DNA of 64,000 nt. It comes from UBA5603 sp964501315 (GTDB taxonomy: Bacteria > Bacillota_I > Bacilli_A > Izemoplasmatales > Hujiaoplasmataceae). Both the position numbers and the translations under genes were made by a program. The notes below the pieces were generated by a model. It saw only the letters and a list, made by a program, of their open reading frames with translations, did no database searches and had not been told where the DNA came from. The stretch covers positions 1-64,000 of the forward strand of contig CAZCSO010000001.1 of NCBI GenBank assembly GCA_964501315.1. The letters run 5' to 3'. Of this stretch, positions 32,436-41,644 are shown one piece after another (the stretch's first letter is position 1; each line of letters begins with the position of its first letter).

Positions 32436-33857
32436 ATGAATAACACGTTTGATGTCATCGTTGTGGGCGCTGGCCCTGCCGGAATAATGACGGCGTATGA
32501 ATTGTATGAATTGAATCCCAAAATTTCAATTTTGCTCATCGATAAAGGACACGATATTTATTCGCGTCGTTGTCCCATTTTAGAAAAAAAATTAAAAAAA
32601 TGTCCCACTCGTCGTGATGGTGAAGCGGGATGTTTTCCTGCATGTTCAATCACCAGCGGGTTTGGTGGATCCGGAGCGTATTCGGACGGCAAATTCAATA
32701 TTACCAGTGAATACGGTGGATGGATGACCGATTATTTGGATGAAGATGTCGTTGAAGATTTGATTCGGTATGTAGATGACATAAACCGCAAGTTTGGCGC
32801 ACCAGAGGTTATCACCGATCCGACAACCGACGCTGTTCGGTCGATTGAACGTAAAGGGTTGGCTGTCGGGTTAAAATTGCTTCGAGGACGCGTTCGTCAC
32901 TTAGGCACGGAAATCAACCTTCAAATCCTAAAAAACATCTACGAAGACTTAAAAACAAAGATTACAATGATGCATAAAACCGAAGTGATTGATTTGATTA
33001 TCGAAGAAAACCGCATTGTCGGTGTTGAACTAGCCAATCATCAGAAAATTGAGACCAAAAACGTCGTTATTGTTCCTGGAAGAGACGGATCGCAATGGTT
33101 ATCGGATTTATGTCAAACCTATCAAGTACCCATGCACGCCAATCGCGTTGACATCGGTGTTCGTGTTGAAACCAACAATGAAATCATGGAAGAAATCAAC
33201 GAACATCTCTACGAAGGCAAATTTATCTATCGTACCTCGATGGGTACTCAAGTCAGAACGTTTTGTTCAAACCCTTCAGGACATGTTGTTATCGAAAATC
33301 ACAGCGGAACCATTTTAGCCAACGGACACGCCTATAACGATTCCTCTTATGGATCAAAAAACACGAATTTTGCACTTTTGGTCAGTCATAATTTTACCGA
33401 ACCATTCAATCAACCGAACGAATTCGCTCACGGTGTATCCCGTCTCGCAAATATGCTATCGAACGGCGCCATTATTATCCAACGTTATGGTGATTTGAAA
33501 AACGGACGACGCTCAACTGAGAAACGGATTAAAGAAGGTTTTGTCGTTCCCACTCTCAAAGAAGCGGTTCCTGGCGATTTAGGGTTGGTATTACCCTATA
33601 AGACGATGAAATCGATTATCGAAATGATTGAAGCGTTGGATCATGTTACTCCGGGCATTGCATCGGAACACACTTTGTTTTATGGGGTTGAAGCTAAGTT
33701 TTATTCCGCAAGACCCGAAGTTAACAATCATTTTGAAACCAAAATCGAGGGATGGTACGTCGGTGGCGATGGCGCCGGCATTACTCGTGGCTTAGCGCAA
33801 GCGGGGGCAAGCGGTATTTGGATTGCCCGCGCTATCGCTTCAAAATTTGCTCAATAA
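32436..33857 (+). CDS. FAD-dependent dehydrogenase (COG2509 type)
   Basis: Flavoprotein of 473 residues with the dinucleotide loop VIVVGAGPAGIMTAYEL at the start, a cysteine-rich part near residues 50-75 (CPILEKKLKKCP, GCFPACS), GGSGAYSDGK, and a C-terminal FAD motif WYVGGDGAGITRGLAQA. It belongs to a widespread but poorly studied family in Bacillota; function unknown. AAGGAGG is 9 bases before the ATG at 32436; the frame opens earlier at 32367 without a site. Single gene between two terminators. Confidence 0.85.
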   Translation: MNNTFDVIVVGAGPAGIMTAYELYELNPKISILLIDKGHDIYSRRCPILEKKLKKCPTRRDGEAGCFPACSITSGFGGSGAYSDGKFNITSEYGGWMTDYLDEDVVEDLIRYVDDINRKFGAPEVITDPTTDAVRSIERKGLAVGLKLLRGRVRHLGTEINLQILKNIYEDLKTKITMMHKTEVIDLIIEENRIVGVELANHQKIETKNVVIVPGRDGSQWLSDLCQTYQVPMHANRVDIGVRVETNNEIMEEINEHLYEGKFIYRTSMGTQVRTFCSNPSGHVVIENHSGTILANGHAYNDSSYGSKNTNFALLVSHNFTEPFNQPNEFAHGVSRLANMLSNGAIIIQRYGDLKNGRRSTEKRIKEGFVVPTLKEAVPGDLGLVLPYKTMKSIIEMIEALDHVTPGIASEHTLFYGVEAKFYSARPEVNNHFETKIEGWYVGGDGAGITRGLAQAGASGIWIARAIASKFAQ

Positions 33858-33863
33858 TGAATG

Positions 33864-33890
33864 AAAGACCGAATGAAAATCGGTCTTTTT
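33864..33890 (+). terminator. terminator of the FAD dehydrogenase gene
   Basis: Stem AAAGACCG/CGGTCTTT followed by a T run. Confidence 0.88.
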
Positions 33891-33909
33891 TCTATCATCA
33901 TTTCTTTGT

Positions 33910-33937
33910 TTGAAACCCATTTGGATTATGTTATAAT
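33910..33937 (+). promoter_or_regulatory. promoter of purA
   Basis: TTGAAA, 16-base spacer, TATAAT with TGT upstream (extended -10). No purine riboswitch is seen; the leader is only about 25 bases. Confidence 0.7.
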
Positions 33938-33966
33938 GGAGATGGTTTCTAAGAAGAGGTGTTTTC

Positions 33967-35253
33967 ATGGGAAAAAGAGTTGTTGTTGTCGGAACCCAAT
34001 GGGGCGACGAAGGAAAAGGAAAAGTCACTGATTTTTTAGCGACTCAAGCCGATGTCGTTGTTCGTAGTCAAGGTGGAAATAACGCTGGACACACCATTCT
34101 TTTTCATCATAAGAAATTCGCTTTACATTTTTTACCATCCGGCATTTTAAATCCGCAAATTACCAATTACATGACCAATGGCATGGTCATCGAACCCAAA
34201 GCGTTTTTTGATGAGTTAGCGATGTTAGAGACCCACAATATTCGTGATTACCGGTTATTTATTTCTGACCGAGCTCACATCATCATGCCGTATCATATAC
34301 TCTTTGATAAAACATTAGAACGTTTAAAAGGATCAGAAGCAGTTGGCACAACCCAAAAAGGAATTGGACCAGCTTATACAGATAAAATTTCAAGAATCGG
34401 TATTCGCGTAGGTGATTTACTCAATCCTACTGTTTTTAAACAACGTCTTCAAAGCAATCTAGCAATCAATAATACTTACTTACGTTCGTTAGGAGTCGAC
34501 CCTTTTTCATTCGACGACCTTTATGAAACCTATTTAGAATACGGACGAAGATTGGCTCCGTTTGTTACGGATACGTCGCTTCGTTTGAATCAAGACATTG
34601 AAGCTGGAAAGAAAATTTTGTTTGAAGGCGCGCAAGGCGTAATGCTTTGTGTTGAACAAGGAACGTATCCTTACGTGACATCCAGTTCCCCATCCGCCGC
34701 AGCGGTACCACTCAATGCTGGTATCTCTCCCATGTCGTTGACGGATGTTTTAGGTGTTACAAAAGCGTATTCAACCCGTGTGGGTGGCGGAGCGTTTCCA
34801 ACTGAATTTGAAGATGAAGTGTCTCATCAAATTCGTGAAATTGGCCATGAATATGGCACAACCACCGGTCGTCCAAGACGAATTGGTTGGTTGGATATGG
34901 TTGTGTTGAACCACACAAAACGCGTATCAGGCCTAACAGGATTAGCCATCATGTTGCTTGATGTATTAACCGGAATACATCCATTGAAGGTTTGCACCCA
35001 TTATGAATTAAATGGCAAAGCCATACATCATGTTCCTGGAAATTACGCCGATTTTCTATCCGTAAAACCGGTATATTTAGAGTTGCTTGGTTGGAATGAA
35101 GATATTACAAACGTGACATCATTTGACCAATTGCCGAAAAACGCTCAAAATTATCTGACAACCATCGAACGGTTATCCGGTGTACCAATCACTTTATTTT
35201 CAGTGGGTCCCGATCGTGAACAAACGGTCGTTTTAAAACATATATTTGAATAA
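33967..35253 (+). CDS. purA: adenylosuccinate synthetase
   Basis: First committed step from IMP to AMP, using aspartate and GTP. GTQWGDEGKGKVTD (P-loop and catalytic Asp), NNAGHTI, KGIGPAYTDK, FEGAQGVMLC and TTGRPRRIGW are intact; 428 residues. AAGAGGTG precedes the ATG. Co-transcribed with an aminotransferase; purB, the next enzyme, is at 44832. Confidence 0.97.
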   Translation: MGKRVVVVGTQWGDEGKGKVTDFLATQADVVVRSQGGNNAGHTILFHHKKFALHFLPSGILNPQITNYMTNGMVIEPKAFFDELAMLETHNIRDYRLFISDRAHIIMPYHILFDKTLERLKGSEAVGTTQKGIGPAYTDKISRIGIRVGDLLNPTVFKQRLQSNLAINNTYLRSLGVDPFSFDDLYETYLEYGRRLAPFVTDTSLRLNQDIEAGKKILFEGAQGVMLCVEQGTYPYVTSSSPSAAAVPLNAGISPMSLTDVLGVTKAYSTRVGGGAFPTEFEDEVSHQIREIGHEYGTTTGRPRRIGWLDMVVLNHTKRVSGLTGLAIMLLDVLTGIHPLKVCTHYELNGKAIHHVPGNYADFLSVKPVYLELLGWNEDITNVTSFDQLPKNAQNYLTTIERLSGVPITLFSVGPDREQTVVLKHIFE

Positions 35254-35268
35254 ATGGAGGAAGAAGAC

Positions 35269-36504
35269 ATGACGATTCAAATCGTTGGAAACCACGCCAA
35301 AGACAAAACCATGGAATCCAACATCTTAAAAATTTCGCAAGAAGCGAAAGCAGCGAAAGCACTCAATCCTAACGTGATTGATGCGACGGTAGGAATGCTC
35401 CACAAAGAGGACGGCAAACTTTTTAAATTCGCCCAAGTGGAGGAGTTACTAAGAGGATTAACAGATCCAGAAATGTATTTCTATGCACCTGTCAACGGCA
35501 GTAAAGAATTTTCAAACGGTGTTATCGATTGGGTCTATGGTCCGATGAAAGAAAAAATTCAAACCCAATTTCATCTGAGCGTCATTCCCACCACCGGTGG
35601 ATCTGGCGCGTTAAGTAATGCCATTTACAATTTCAATGATTTCGGTCAAGCGGTATTGATTCCCAATTACTATTGGACTCCGTACGAAAACATCGCTGAA
35701 GAAGCTCACCTTTCAGTACAAACATTCCAAATGTTTGATAAAGACTACCATTTTAATTTAGCTGACTTTAAAGAAAAAGCATTGAATTTGGCACATAAAC
35801 AACATCGTTTATTCTTATTGTTCAACGATCCTTGCAATAACCCAACGGGTTTTTGTTTAACGAAGACCGATTGGAAAAACGTCATTGCAGTTTTGAATGA
35901 AATCGCTCGCGAAGACATCCCAGTCATTTTGGTCCACGACAGTGCTTATATCGATTATCAGATGGTTCCACACGAACAATCCAGAAACGTCTATGAAGCA
36001 TTTATGGATTTGGACGAACGCATTCTGGCAATTATTGCGTTTAGTGGTTCTAAAACATTTTCAATGTATGGATTCCGTATTGGTGCGCAATTAGGCATGT
36101 CAAAAAGCAAAGCCATCATGGACGAATTCAATCGCGTAGGTGATTATTCCGTACGCGCTCGCTTTTCAAGCGTAAGCCGTCCGGCAATGTCGGTTATTGG
36201 TAAGATTTTCTCTAACCCTGATCGGAAACAACAATTTATCGACGAAATCGAAGAAGCTAAGAAATTATTACGTCATCGAATTGAAAAATTTGAAGAAGTC
36301 GCAAAACAAGAAAACGTACGATTGTTACCATATGGCGGCGGATTCTTTGTAGGCGTTGAAACGAATAATCCCCACATATTCCAAGATTTAGTGAAAGACG
36401 GCGTCTTCATTATTTCAATGCCCGGAATGATTCGAATTGCGTTATCTTCCGTTAAATTATCGGAAATCGAACGATTGGTTAAAATAATTAAAAAACATAT
36501 CTAA
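35269..36504 (+). CDS. class I/II aminotransferase (aspartate/aromatic type)
   Basis: Fold-type I PLP enzyme of 411 residues with NDPCNNPTGF, the aspartate that contacts the PLP ring in HDSAYIDY, the PLP lysine in FSGSKTFSMYGFRIG and the substrate-binding Arg near MIRIALSS. An ATG directly after the purA stop is in frame, but GGAGG lies before the ATG at 35269. If it is an aspartate aminotransferase it could feed purA; an aromatic role for the nearby tyrA operon is equally possible. Specificity cannot be told. Confidence 0.85.
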   Translation: MTIQIVGNHAKDKTMESNILKISQEAKAAKALNPNVIDATVGMLHKEDGKLFKFAQVEELLRGLTDPEMYFYAPVNGSKEFSNGVIDWVYGPMKEKIQTQFHLSVIPTTGGSGALSNAIYNFNDFGQAVLIPNYYWTPYENIAEEAHLSVQTFQMFDKDYHFNLADFKEKALNLAHKQHRLFLLFNDPCNNPTGFCLTKTDWKNVIAVLNEIAREDIPVILVHDSAYIDYQMVPHEQSRNVYEAFMDLDERILAIIAFSGSKTFSMYGFRIGAQLGMSKSKAIMDEFNRVGDYSVRARFSSVSRPAMSVIGKIFSNPDRKQQFIDEIEEAKKLLRHRIEKFEEVAKQENVRLLPYGGGFFVGVETNNPHIFQDLVKDGVFIISMPGMIRIALSSVKLSEIERLVKIIKKHI

Positions 36505-36514
36505 CGATAGAACG

Positions 36515-36546
36515 AAAAAAAGGATTCGAAAACGAGTCCTTTTTTT
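36515..36546. terminator. bidirectional terminator
   Basis: Stem AAAAAAAGGATTCG/CGAGTCCTTTTTTT with loop AAAA; serves the aminotransferase gene and the convergent small membrane protein gene. Confidence 0.9.
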
Positions 36547-36570
36547 CTTTGTTTGTTATCAGGGGTTCCT

Positions 36571-36786
36571 CTACGCAAGGAATGTGACTTTTCCACTTGT
36601 TAGAATCGTATACAAATCGACAATGAAGCCGATGAATCCGGCAAAGATAATCCATAAAATGCCAATAATTAATTTTCCTTTGGCGATTCTATAAATGCCG
36701 TATACGATGTTGTCTAAACCAGGTAAAGCCAAAATCACCTTGAGAATAAGAGGGAGACCGTCGATAAGTTTTACATATTCGTTCAT
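36571..36786 (-). CDS. small membrane protein, function unknown
   Basis: 71 residues with two hydrophobic segments (about 12-32 and 37-62) joined by a short RIAKGK turn, no signal cleavage site. GGAGGGA precedes the ATG and it has its own promoter and terminator, so I consider it real. I do not recognise a family with certainty. Confidence 0.7.
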   Translation of the reverse strand: MNEYVKLIDGLPLILKVILALPGLDNIVYGIYRIAKGKLIIGILWIIFAGFIGFIVDLYTILTSGKVTFLA

Positions 36787-36808
36787 CTGATCCCTCCTTT
36801 CAAGCGTG

Positions 36809-36817
36809 ATTATAACA
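36809..36817 (-). promoter_or_regulatory. extended -10 promoter of the small membrane protein
   Basis: TGTTATAAT on the minus strand, about 23 bases before the ATG. Confidence 0.55.
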
Positions 36818-36862
36818 CACCCAGAAACGATAGAAAAGGGGTTTTGATAAATTAATCGTTTT

Positions 36863-37879
36863 TTATTCTAGAGTTCTATCTACGGCTGTCGCGATTTTCC
36901 GGCATTTTTTAACCAAATCTTCGAATCGTTCCGGCTTCAAGGATTGTTGCCCATCGGATAATGCTTTTTCTGGTTCGGGGTGAACTTCGATGATTAATCC
37001 GTCCGCTCCAGCCGCAATGGCAGCCATCGATAAAGACTCGATGTATTCCCAACGACCACTTGCATGCGAAGGGTCGACAATGATGGGTAGATGCGATAAT
37101 TTTTTGATAACAGGAATGGCGCTAATGTCGAGCGTGTTCCGTGTTGCGGTTTCAAATGTACGGATACCTCGTTCGCAGAGTATGACATTGGGATTACCTC
37201 CCGCCATAATGTACTCAGCGGACATCAACCATTCTTCAATGGTATTGGCCAAACCCCGTTTTAACAAAATGGGTTTAGTTGTCTTCCCTAATTCTTTTAA
37301 CAATGAGAAGTTTTGCATGTTTCTCGCACCAATTTGAATGATATCAACGTTATCTAAAAATGCAGGCAAGTCTTCAATCGACATCAGTTCGCTAACCACA
37401 GGAATGTGATATTTTTCTTTGGCTTTTTTAAGAATGGATAACCCTTCAGGACCCAATCCTTGGAATGAATACGGGCTGGTTCTTGGTTTATACGCTCCTG
37501 CCCGTAATATGCTAGCCCCGGCAGCTTTAACCATCGGTGTGATGGTGTTAATTTGCTCTTCACTTTCTACTGCACACGGACCGCCCATGATGACGATGTT
37601 TTTTCCGCCAATCAAAACGCCCGAACAATCCACAATGGTATCGTCTATTTTGAATTTGCGATTGACTTTTTTAAATGGTTCTTGAACGCGTAATACCGTA
37701 TCGACGAATTTGTAGGCGTATAAACTATTCGCATCAAATTTGGTCGTATCACCGATGACACCAAATATGGTAATGGATTCACCGATGCTCTCATGGATGT
37801 TGAAACCCATGCTTGTTAACGCACTACGTAACTGATTGATCTCTTGTGGGGTTGTTCCCTCTTTGAATTTAATAATCAT
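36863..37879 (-). CDS. aroF: 3-deoxy-7-phosphoheptulonate synthase with N-terminal regulatory domain
   Basis: First step of the shikimate pathway, condensing PEP and erythrose 4-phosphate. Residues about 1-75 form a ferredoxin-like regulatory domain, as in Thermotoga-type enzymes that sense Tyr/Phe; the barrel follows with MGGPCAVE, AGAYKPRTSPYSFQG, PILLKRG and VDPSHASG. No chorismate mutase domain is attached. 338 residues. Last gene of the operon, overlapping aroQ by four bases. Confidence 0.95.
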   Translation of the reverse strand: MIIKFKEGTTPQEINQLRSALTSMGFNIHESIGESITIFGVIGDTTKFDANSLYAYKFVDTVLRVQEPFKKVNRKFKIDDTIVDCSGVLIGGKNIVIMGGPCAVESEEQINTITPMVKAAGASILRAGAYKPRTSPYSFQGLGPEGLSILKKAKEKYHIPVVSELMSIEDLPAFLDNVDIIQIGARNMQNFSLLKELGKTTKPILLKRGLANTIEEWLMSAEYIMAGGNPNVILCERGIRTFETATRNTLDISAIPVIKKLSHLPIIVDPSHASGRWEYIESLSMAAIAAGADGLIIEVHPEPEKALSDGQQSLKPERFEDLVKKCRKIATAVDRTLE

Positions 37880-38313
37880 GATGAATGATTCCTCTCTAGC
37901 AATACGTTTATTGCTTCTATGTATCCGTTGAAACCTAACCCAGATAGTTGTTTAATGCAGGCGGGTTCGATGACCGATAGTTGTCGAAACCCTTCTCGTT
38001 TTTTTATGTCCGACAGATGAACTTCGACCACTGGGACCGAAATGCCTTTTAGACAATCGTACAAAGCATAGGAATAATGCGTCAACGCCCCTGGGTTGAT
38101 GATAATGCCTTGAACTCTGTTGCGATATCGTTGAATCCAATCAATTAGTTTTCCTTCATGATTGCTTTGTTTAATGATGACGCTCACACGCCGCTTTTTA
38201 GCTTCGTCGATGATGACTTTTTTTAAATCATTGTAGGTCTTAGTTCCATATATGGCGGGTTCTCGCTCTCCCAACATATTTAAATTTGGACCATTAAGAA
38301 TGATAATACGCAT
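37876..38313 (-). CDS. aroQ: 3-dehydroquinate dehydratase, type II
   Basis: Dodecameric type II enzyme of 145 residues: ILNGPNLNMLGEREP, the lid region, the QSNHEGKLIDWIQ stretch, NPGALTHYSYAL with the catalytic His region, and VEVHLSDIKKREGFR. Its start overlaps the end of the aroE-aroK fusion by 20 bases. Confidence 0.96.
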   Translation of the reverse strand: MRIIILNGPNLNMLGEREPAIYGTKTYNDLKKVIIDEAKKRRVSVIIKQSNHEGKLIDWIQRYRNRVQGIIINPGALTHYSYALYDCLKGISVPVVEVHLSDIKKREGFRQLSVIEPACIKQLSGLGFNGYIEAINVLLERNHSS

Positions 38314-39547
38314 AAAGCTTCGCCTCGATTTCTTCTAAAACCATTTTTCGATTCGGTTGTGTTTTTATGGTAATATCCGCCGCTGATTGATAATAAGGAA
38401 TCCGTTTTTTAGCTAATAATTCTACATCCTCCGAGGACTTAATAAGGGGCCGATTATGAATATCTTTTCTCATTATTTCGTGGTAATCTTTATCAAGATA
38501 AATGAGAATTCCGTTTTGTTTCAAACGATGGACGACGGATGAATCCATAACCATTCCACCACCTGTGGAAACAATCAGAGAAGAACGTTTATATATTCGT
38601 TCAATCAACGATGATTCACAGTTTCGAAAATAAAGCTCTCCTTTTTGTTCAAACAAATCCGGTATGGAAGTTTGTTCTTCTTGTTCAATGGTTGAATCGG
38701 TATCGATGAGGGGTTTGCTAACCAATGAAGAAAGTTGTTTGGCATAAGCGGTTTTTCCTGATAAAGGCATCCCGATAAAAACAACGTTGCATTGTTTTTC
38801 AAACAGATAATGGTAAATCGATACCGCCTTATTATGATCGATATTGGAATCATCCAAGAAGAGTTCTCGGCTTGCCTTTGCTTGCATGACGAGCATATAA
38901 AGTCCGTTGATAGCGGTGATGTTTCGTTTTTCTGCCTCGAGTAACAACGAGGTTCTTAACGGATTATAGATCAGGTCAATAACGGTTGTTAACTCTGGCA
39001 TCGTATCGAGTGAAAGTGGATATGGATCATCGTTGTGCGGATACATGCCGATGGAAGTGGTGTTGATTAATACGTGGGTATTCATCTGTGAAGGCAATTC
39101 AGAAAACAAAACTTCATCCGATTGCTTTTTTGTACGACACGCTATCGTAATCGAGGCGGCACCCATGTTTTTCATCAACACTTTGGCGGTTTTTGAAGCG
39201 CCGCCGTTGCCAACGATAAGGATGTTTTTGTTTTTAATCACGACTTTATTTTTTTGAATCGTTTTAAATAATCCATAGTAATCGGTATTGTATCCAATCA
39301 GTTGTCCATCTTTTTTAACAACCGTATTGACTGCACCAATCGATTTGGCAATGCCATCCAATCCATCGAGATAAGGAATAATCGACTCTTTATACGGAAT
39401 TGTCACGTTAAAACCAGAGTAATCTGTTCGAGAAAGAAAAGAAGATAAGTCATCAACTTCCCATAGTTGATATTGATCATCACCTAGCAGGGCATGTATT
39501 TGTGGTGATAGCGAATGCGATAAGGTTTTTCCAAGTAATCCAAACAT
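38294..39547 (-). CDS. aroEK: shikimate dehydrogenase-shikimate kinase fusion
   Basis: A single 417-residue protein joins two successive pathway steps. Residues about 1-245 are AroE: SHSLSPQIH, NVTIPYK (Lys53), NTDYYG (Asp89), nucleotide loop GNGGASKT and AINGLYMLV. Residues about 252-417 are AroK: Walker A GMPLSGKT (259-266), DTD (282-284), FRNCE (307-311), STGGG (327-331) and lid RPLI. All key residues of both halves are present and the join is short (about 10 residues), so it is a real fusion, not a frameshift. One base after aroC. Confidence 0.94.
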   Translation of the reverse strand: MFGLLGKTLSHSLSPQIHALLGDDQYQLWEVDDLSSFLSRTDYSGFNVTIPYKESIIPYLDGLDGIAKSIGAVNTVVKKDGQLIGYNTDYYGLFKTIQKNKVVIKNKNILIVGNGGASKTAKVLMKNMGAASITIACRTKKQSDEVLFSELPSQMNTHVLINTTSIGMYPHNDDPYPLSLDTMPELTTVIDLIYNPLRTSLLLEAEKRNITAINGLYMLVMQAKASRELFLDDSNIDHNKAVSIYHYLFEKQCNVVFIGMPLSGKTAYAKQLSSLVSKPLIDTDSTIEQEEQTSIPDLFEQKGELYFRNCESSLIERIYKRSSLIVSTGGGMVMDSSVVHRLKQNGILIYLDKDYHEIMRKDIHNRPLIKSSEDVELLAKKRIPYYQSAADITIKTQPNRKMVLEEIEAKLYAYYHS

Positions 39548-39548
39548 A

Positions 39549-40643
39549 TTATCGCATCCAATCCAAACCGTATTCTGAACTCATTAAATCCAATACAGCG
39601 TAATTTAAAGCCGCATTAATCACAAAGACAATCCGATGAACAATGGCAGGATCGTGACGTCCCTGAACCGATAAAACGGTATTTTTGAAATCTTTGATAT
39701 TGACCGTGTTCTGCGGTTTTCCAATCGAAGAAGTGGGTTTAATGGCACAGCGAACGATGACGGGCATACCATTGGTGATTCCGCCCGTAATCCCGCCGTT
39801 ATGATTGGTTGATGTTTGAACTTTATTATCCACGATGTGATACGAATCATTCGCCTCTGATCCCATCATATGGGTTAATTCAAACCCGCTTCCGAATTCA
39901 ACGCCCTTTACAGCAGGAATGCTGAACAAGAGTGAAGACAGATAACTTTCTACGGATTGAAATAAAGGACTACCAATACCTGCTGGCATTGACATAATGG
40001 CACTTTCAACCACGCCACCCACAGAATCAGATTGATTTTTCGCATCCATTATAACGGCTTTCATATCGGTTTCAATCAAAGGGTTGATGACAGGAAAATC
40101 GGAGGTTAACAAACGTTGATATAAGGATTCATTGAGGTTTTCAAGCGTAAAACGATCGTCATTAACAGAATGAACTTGTTGAATATGCGAGACGACAGTA
40201 ATTCCTTTTTTTAATAAGATCTGTTTGGCAATAGCACCGATAATCATCATCGCTACGGTTACTCTGCCTGAGAACATTCCACCTCCACGAGGATCGTTAA
40301 AACCTTGGAATTTGACATACGCCGGATAATCAGCGTGGCCGGGTCTTATGATTGATTTCAACTCATCATAATCTTGAGATTGTTTGTTTTGATTGCTGAT
40401 GAAAAAAACAAGCGGAGCGCCAGTGGTTTTACCTTCATATAGACCCGATAAGACTTGGTAGGAATCGGATTCTTGACGCGGGGTAGAATAATCGTTTTTT
40501 GGACGACGTTTCTTAAGTTCGGACTCAATGAGAGTAAAGTCAAGTTCAATGCCACTGGCTAATTGATCAATGACAATGCCAATTCCGTCTCCATGAGATT
40601 CTCCAAAGAGTGTTATTTTTACTTTTTCTCCAAAACTATTCAT
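39549..40643 (-). CDS. aroC: chorismate synthase
   Basis: FMN-dependent last step to chorismate. Motifs: TLFGESHGDGIGIVIDQLASG, GKTTGAPLVF, RPGHADYPAYVKF, GRVTVAMMIIGAIAKQ and GGITNGMPVI. The frame reaches 40682 but that would run into aroB; the ATG at 40643 has AAGAAGG upstream and the family start MNSFGEKVKITLFGESH, giving 364 residues. Confidence 0.96.
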   Translation of the reverse strand: MNSFGEKVKITLFGESHGDGIGIVIDQLASGIELDFTLIESELKKRRPKNDYSTPRQESDSYQVLSGLYEGKTTGAPLVFFISNQNKQSQDYDELKSIIRPGHADYPAYVKFQGFNDPRGGGMFSGRVTVAMMIIGAIAKQILLKKGITVVSHIQQVHSVNDDRFTLENLNESLYQRLLTSDFPVINPLIETDMKAVIMDAKNQSDSVGGVVESAIMSMPAGIGSPLFQSVESYLSSLLFSIPAVKGVEFGSGFELTHMMGSEANDSYHIVDNKVQTSTNHNGGITGGITNGMPVIVRCAIKPTSSIGKPQNTVNIKDFKNTVLSVQGRHDPAIVHRIVFVINAALNYAVLDLMSSEYGLDWMR

Positions 40644-40656
40644 GATAAAACCTTCT

Positions 40657-41643
40657 TTACAATTTATATTGTGATCGAACAATAACCGATGTACCGATTT
40701 CAGTCACATCGACGATTTTTAATAAATCTTTTCTTCCTTTTTTGTCCCGATTGATGTAGGGTTTTAATTCATCAAAACTGACGGGATCGCTGGTGGGAAG
40801 GTGGTATTTTTTTAAACAACCAATCAATTCGTTTTTTATCTGTTGATTGGATAGAATTTGAACCATACCAATTGAGACGGCTTCCCCGTGAAGGTATTTT
40901 TCATAATGGTAATACGACTCTAACGCATGACCAATCGTATGCCCAAAATTGAGTGATTGCCGTAAATCGGAATCAAATTCGTCCGCTTCAACGTATCGTT
41001 TTTTAATTTCAACCGATTTATGAATGAAGTAGACCCAGTTATCAGCCGGATTATCATTTTTTATTTTTTCAAAGAAGGGACGATCCGCAATCATTCCGTA
41101 TTTGATCATTTCAGCCATTCCGGCATTAACTTGACGAGGATCTAGTGTCGATAGGGTCTGGGGATCGATGAAGACCTTTTTAGGCGGATAGATACATCCG
41201 ATGATATTTTTAGCTTGATCCGTATTGATGGCTACTTTACCGCCGACGGATGAATCAATCTGAGCTAGCAATGTTGTGGGAATTTGAATAAAGTCGAGTC
41301 CGCGCAAGTAAGTAGCTGCCACAAAACCCGCTAAATCTCCCGTCACTCCACCGCCGATTGCGATAATACAAGCATCTTTTCGAATGGACTTTTCAATCAA
41401 AGAATGAATGATTTTTTCGTACTGAATCAATGATTTTGACGCTTCTCCCGAGGGAAATAAGATCAAACTATGTTGTTTGCAAGCATTTTTAACGTCATTG
41501 ATGTAAACCATAGGAATTTTATCATCTGCGATAATGACGTAGTAACGTTCGCCGTCCAAATAATCCGCCAAATGTTTGAGTAATCCATTTTCAATAAGAA
41601 CATCATAGGAGCCTAAATGTGATTTTATGATTATCTTTTCCAT
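40657..41643 (-). CDS. aroB: 3-dehydroquinate synthase
   Basis: NAD- and metal-dependent second step. GGGVTGDLAGFVAATYLRG, IQIPTTLLAQIDSSVGGK, the metal-binding EADEFDSDLRQSLNFGHTIGHALE and HGEAVSIGM are present. 328 residues is slightly short for the family. One base after aroA. Confidence 0.96.
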   Translation of the reverse strand: MEKIIIKSHLGSYDVLIENGLLKHLADYLDGERYYVIIADDKIPMVYINDVKNACKQHSLILFPSGEASKSLIQYEKIIHSLIEKSIRKDACIIAIGGGVTGDLAGFVAATYLRGLDFIQIPTTLLAQIDSSVGGKVAINTDQAKNIIGCIYPPKKVFIDPQTLSTLDPRQVNAGMAEMIKYGMIADRPFFEKIKNDNPADNWVYFIHKSVEIKKRYVEADEFDSDLRQSLNFGHTIGHALESYYHYEKYLHGEAVSIGMVQILSNQQIKNELIGCLKKYHLPTSDPVSFDELKPYINRDKKGRKDLLKIVDVTEIGTSVIVRSQYKL

Positions 41644-41644
41644 T

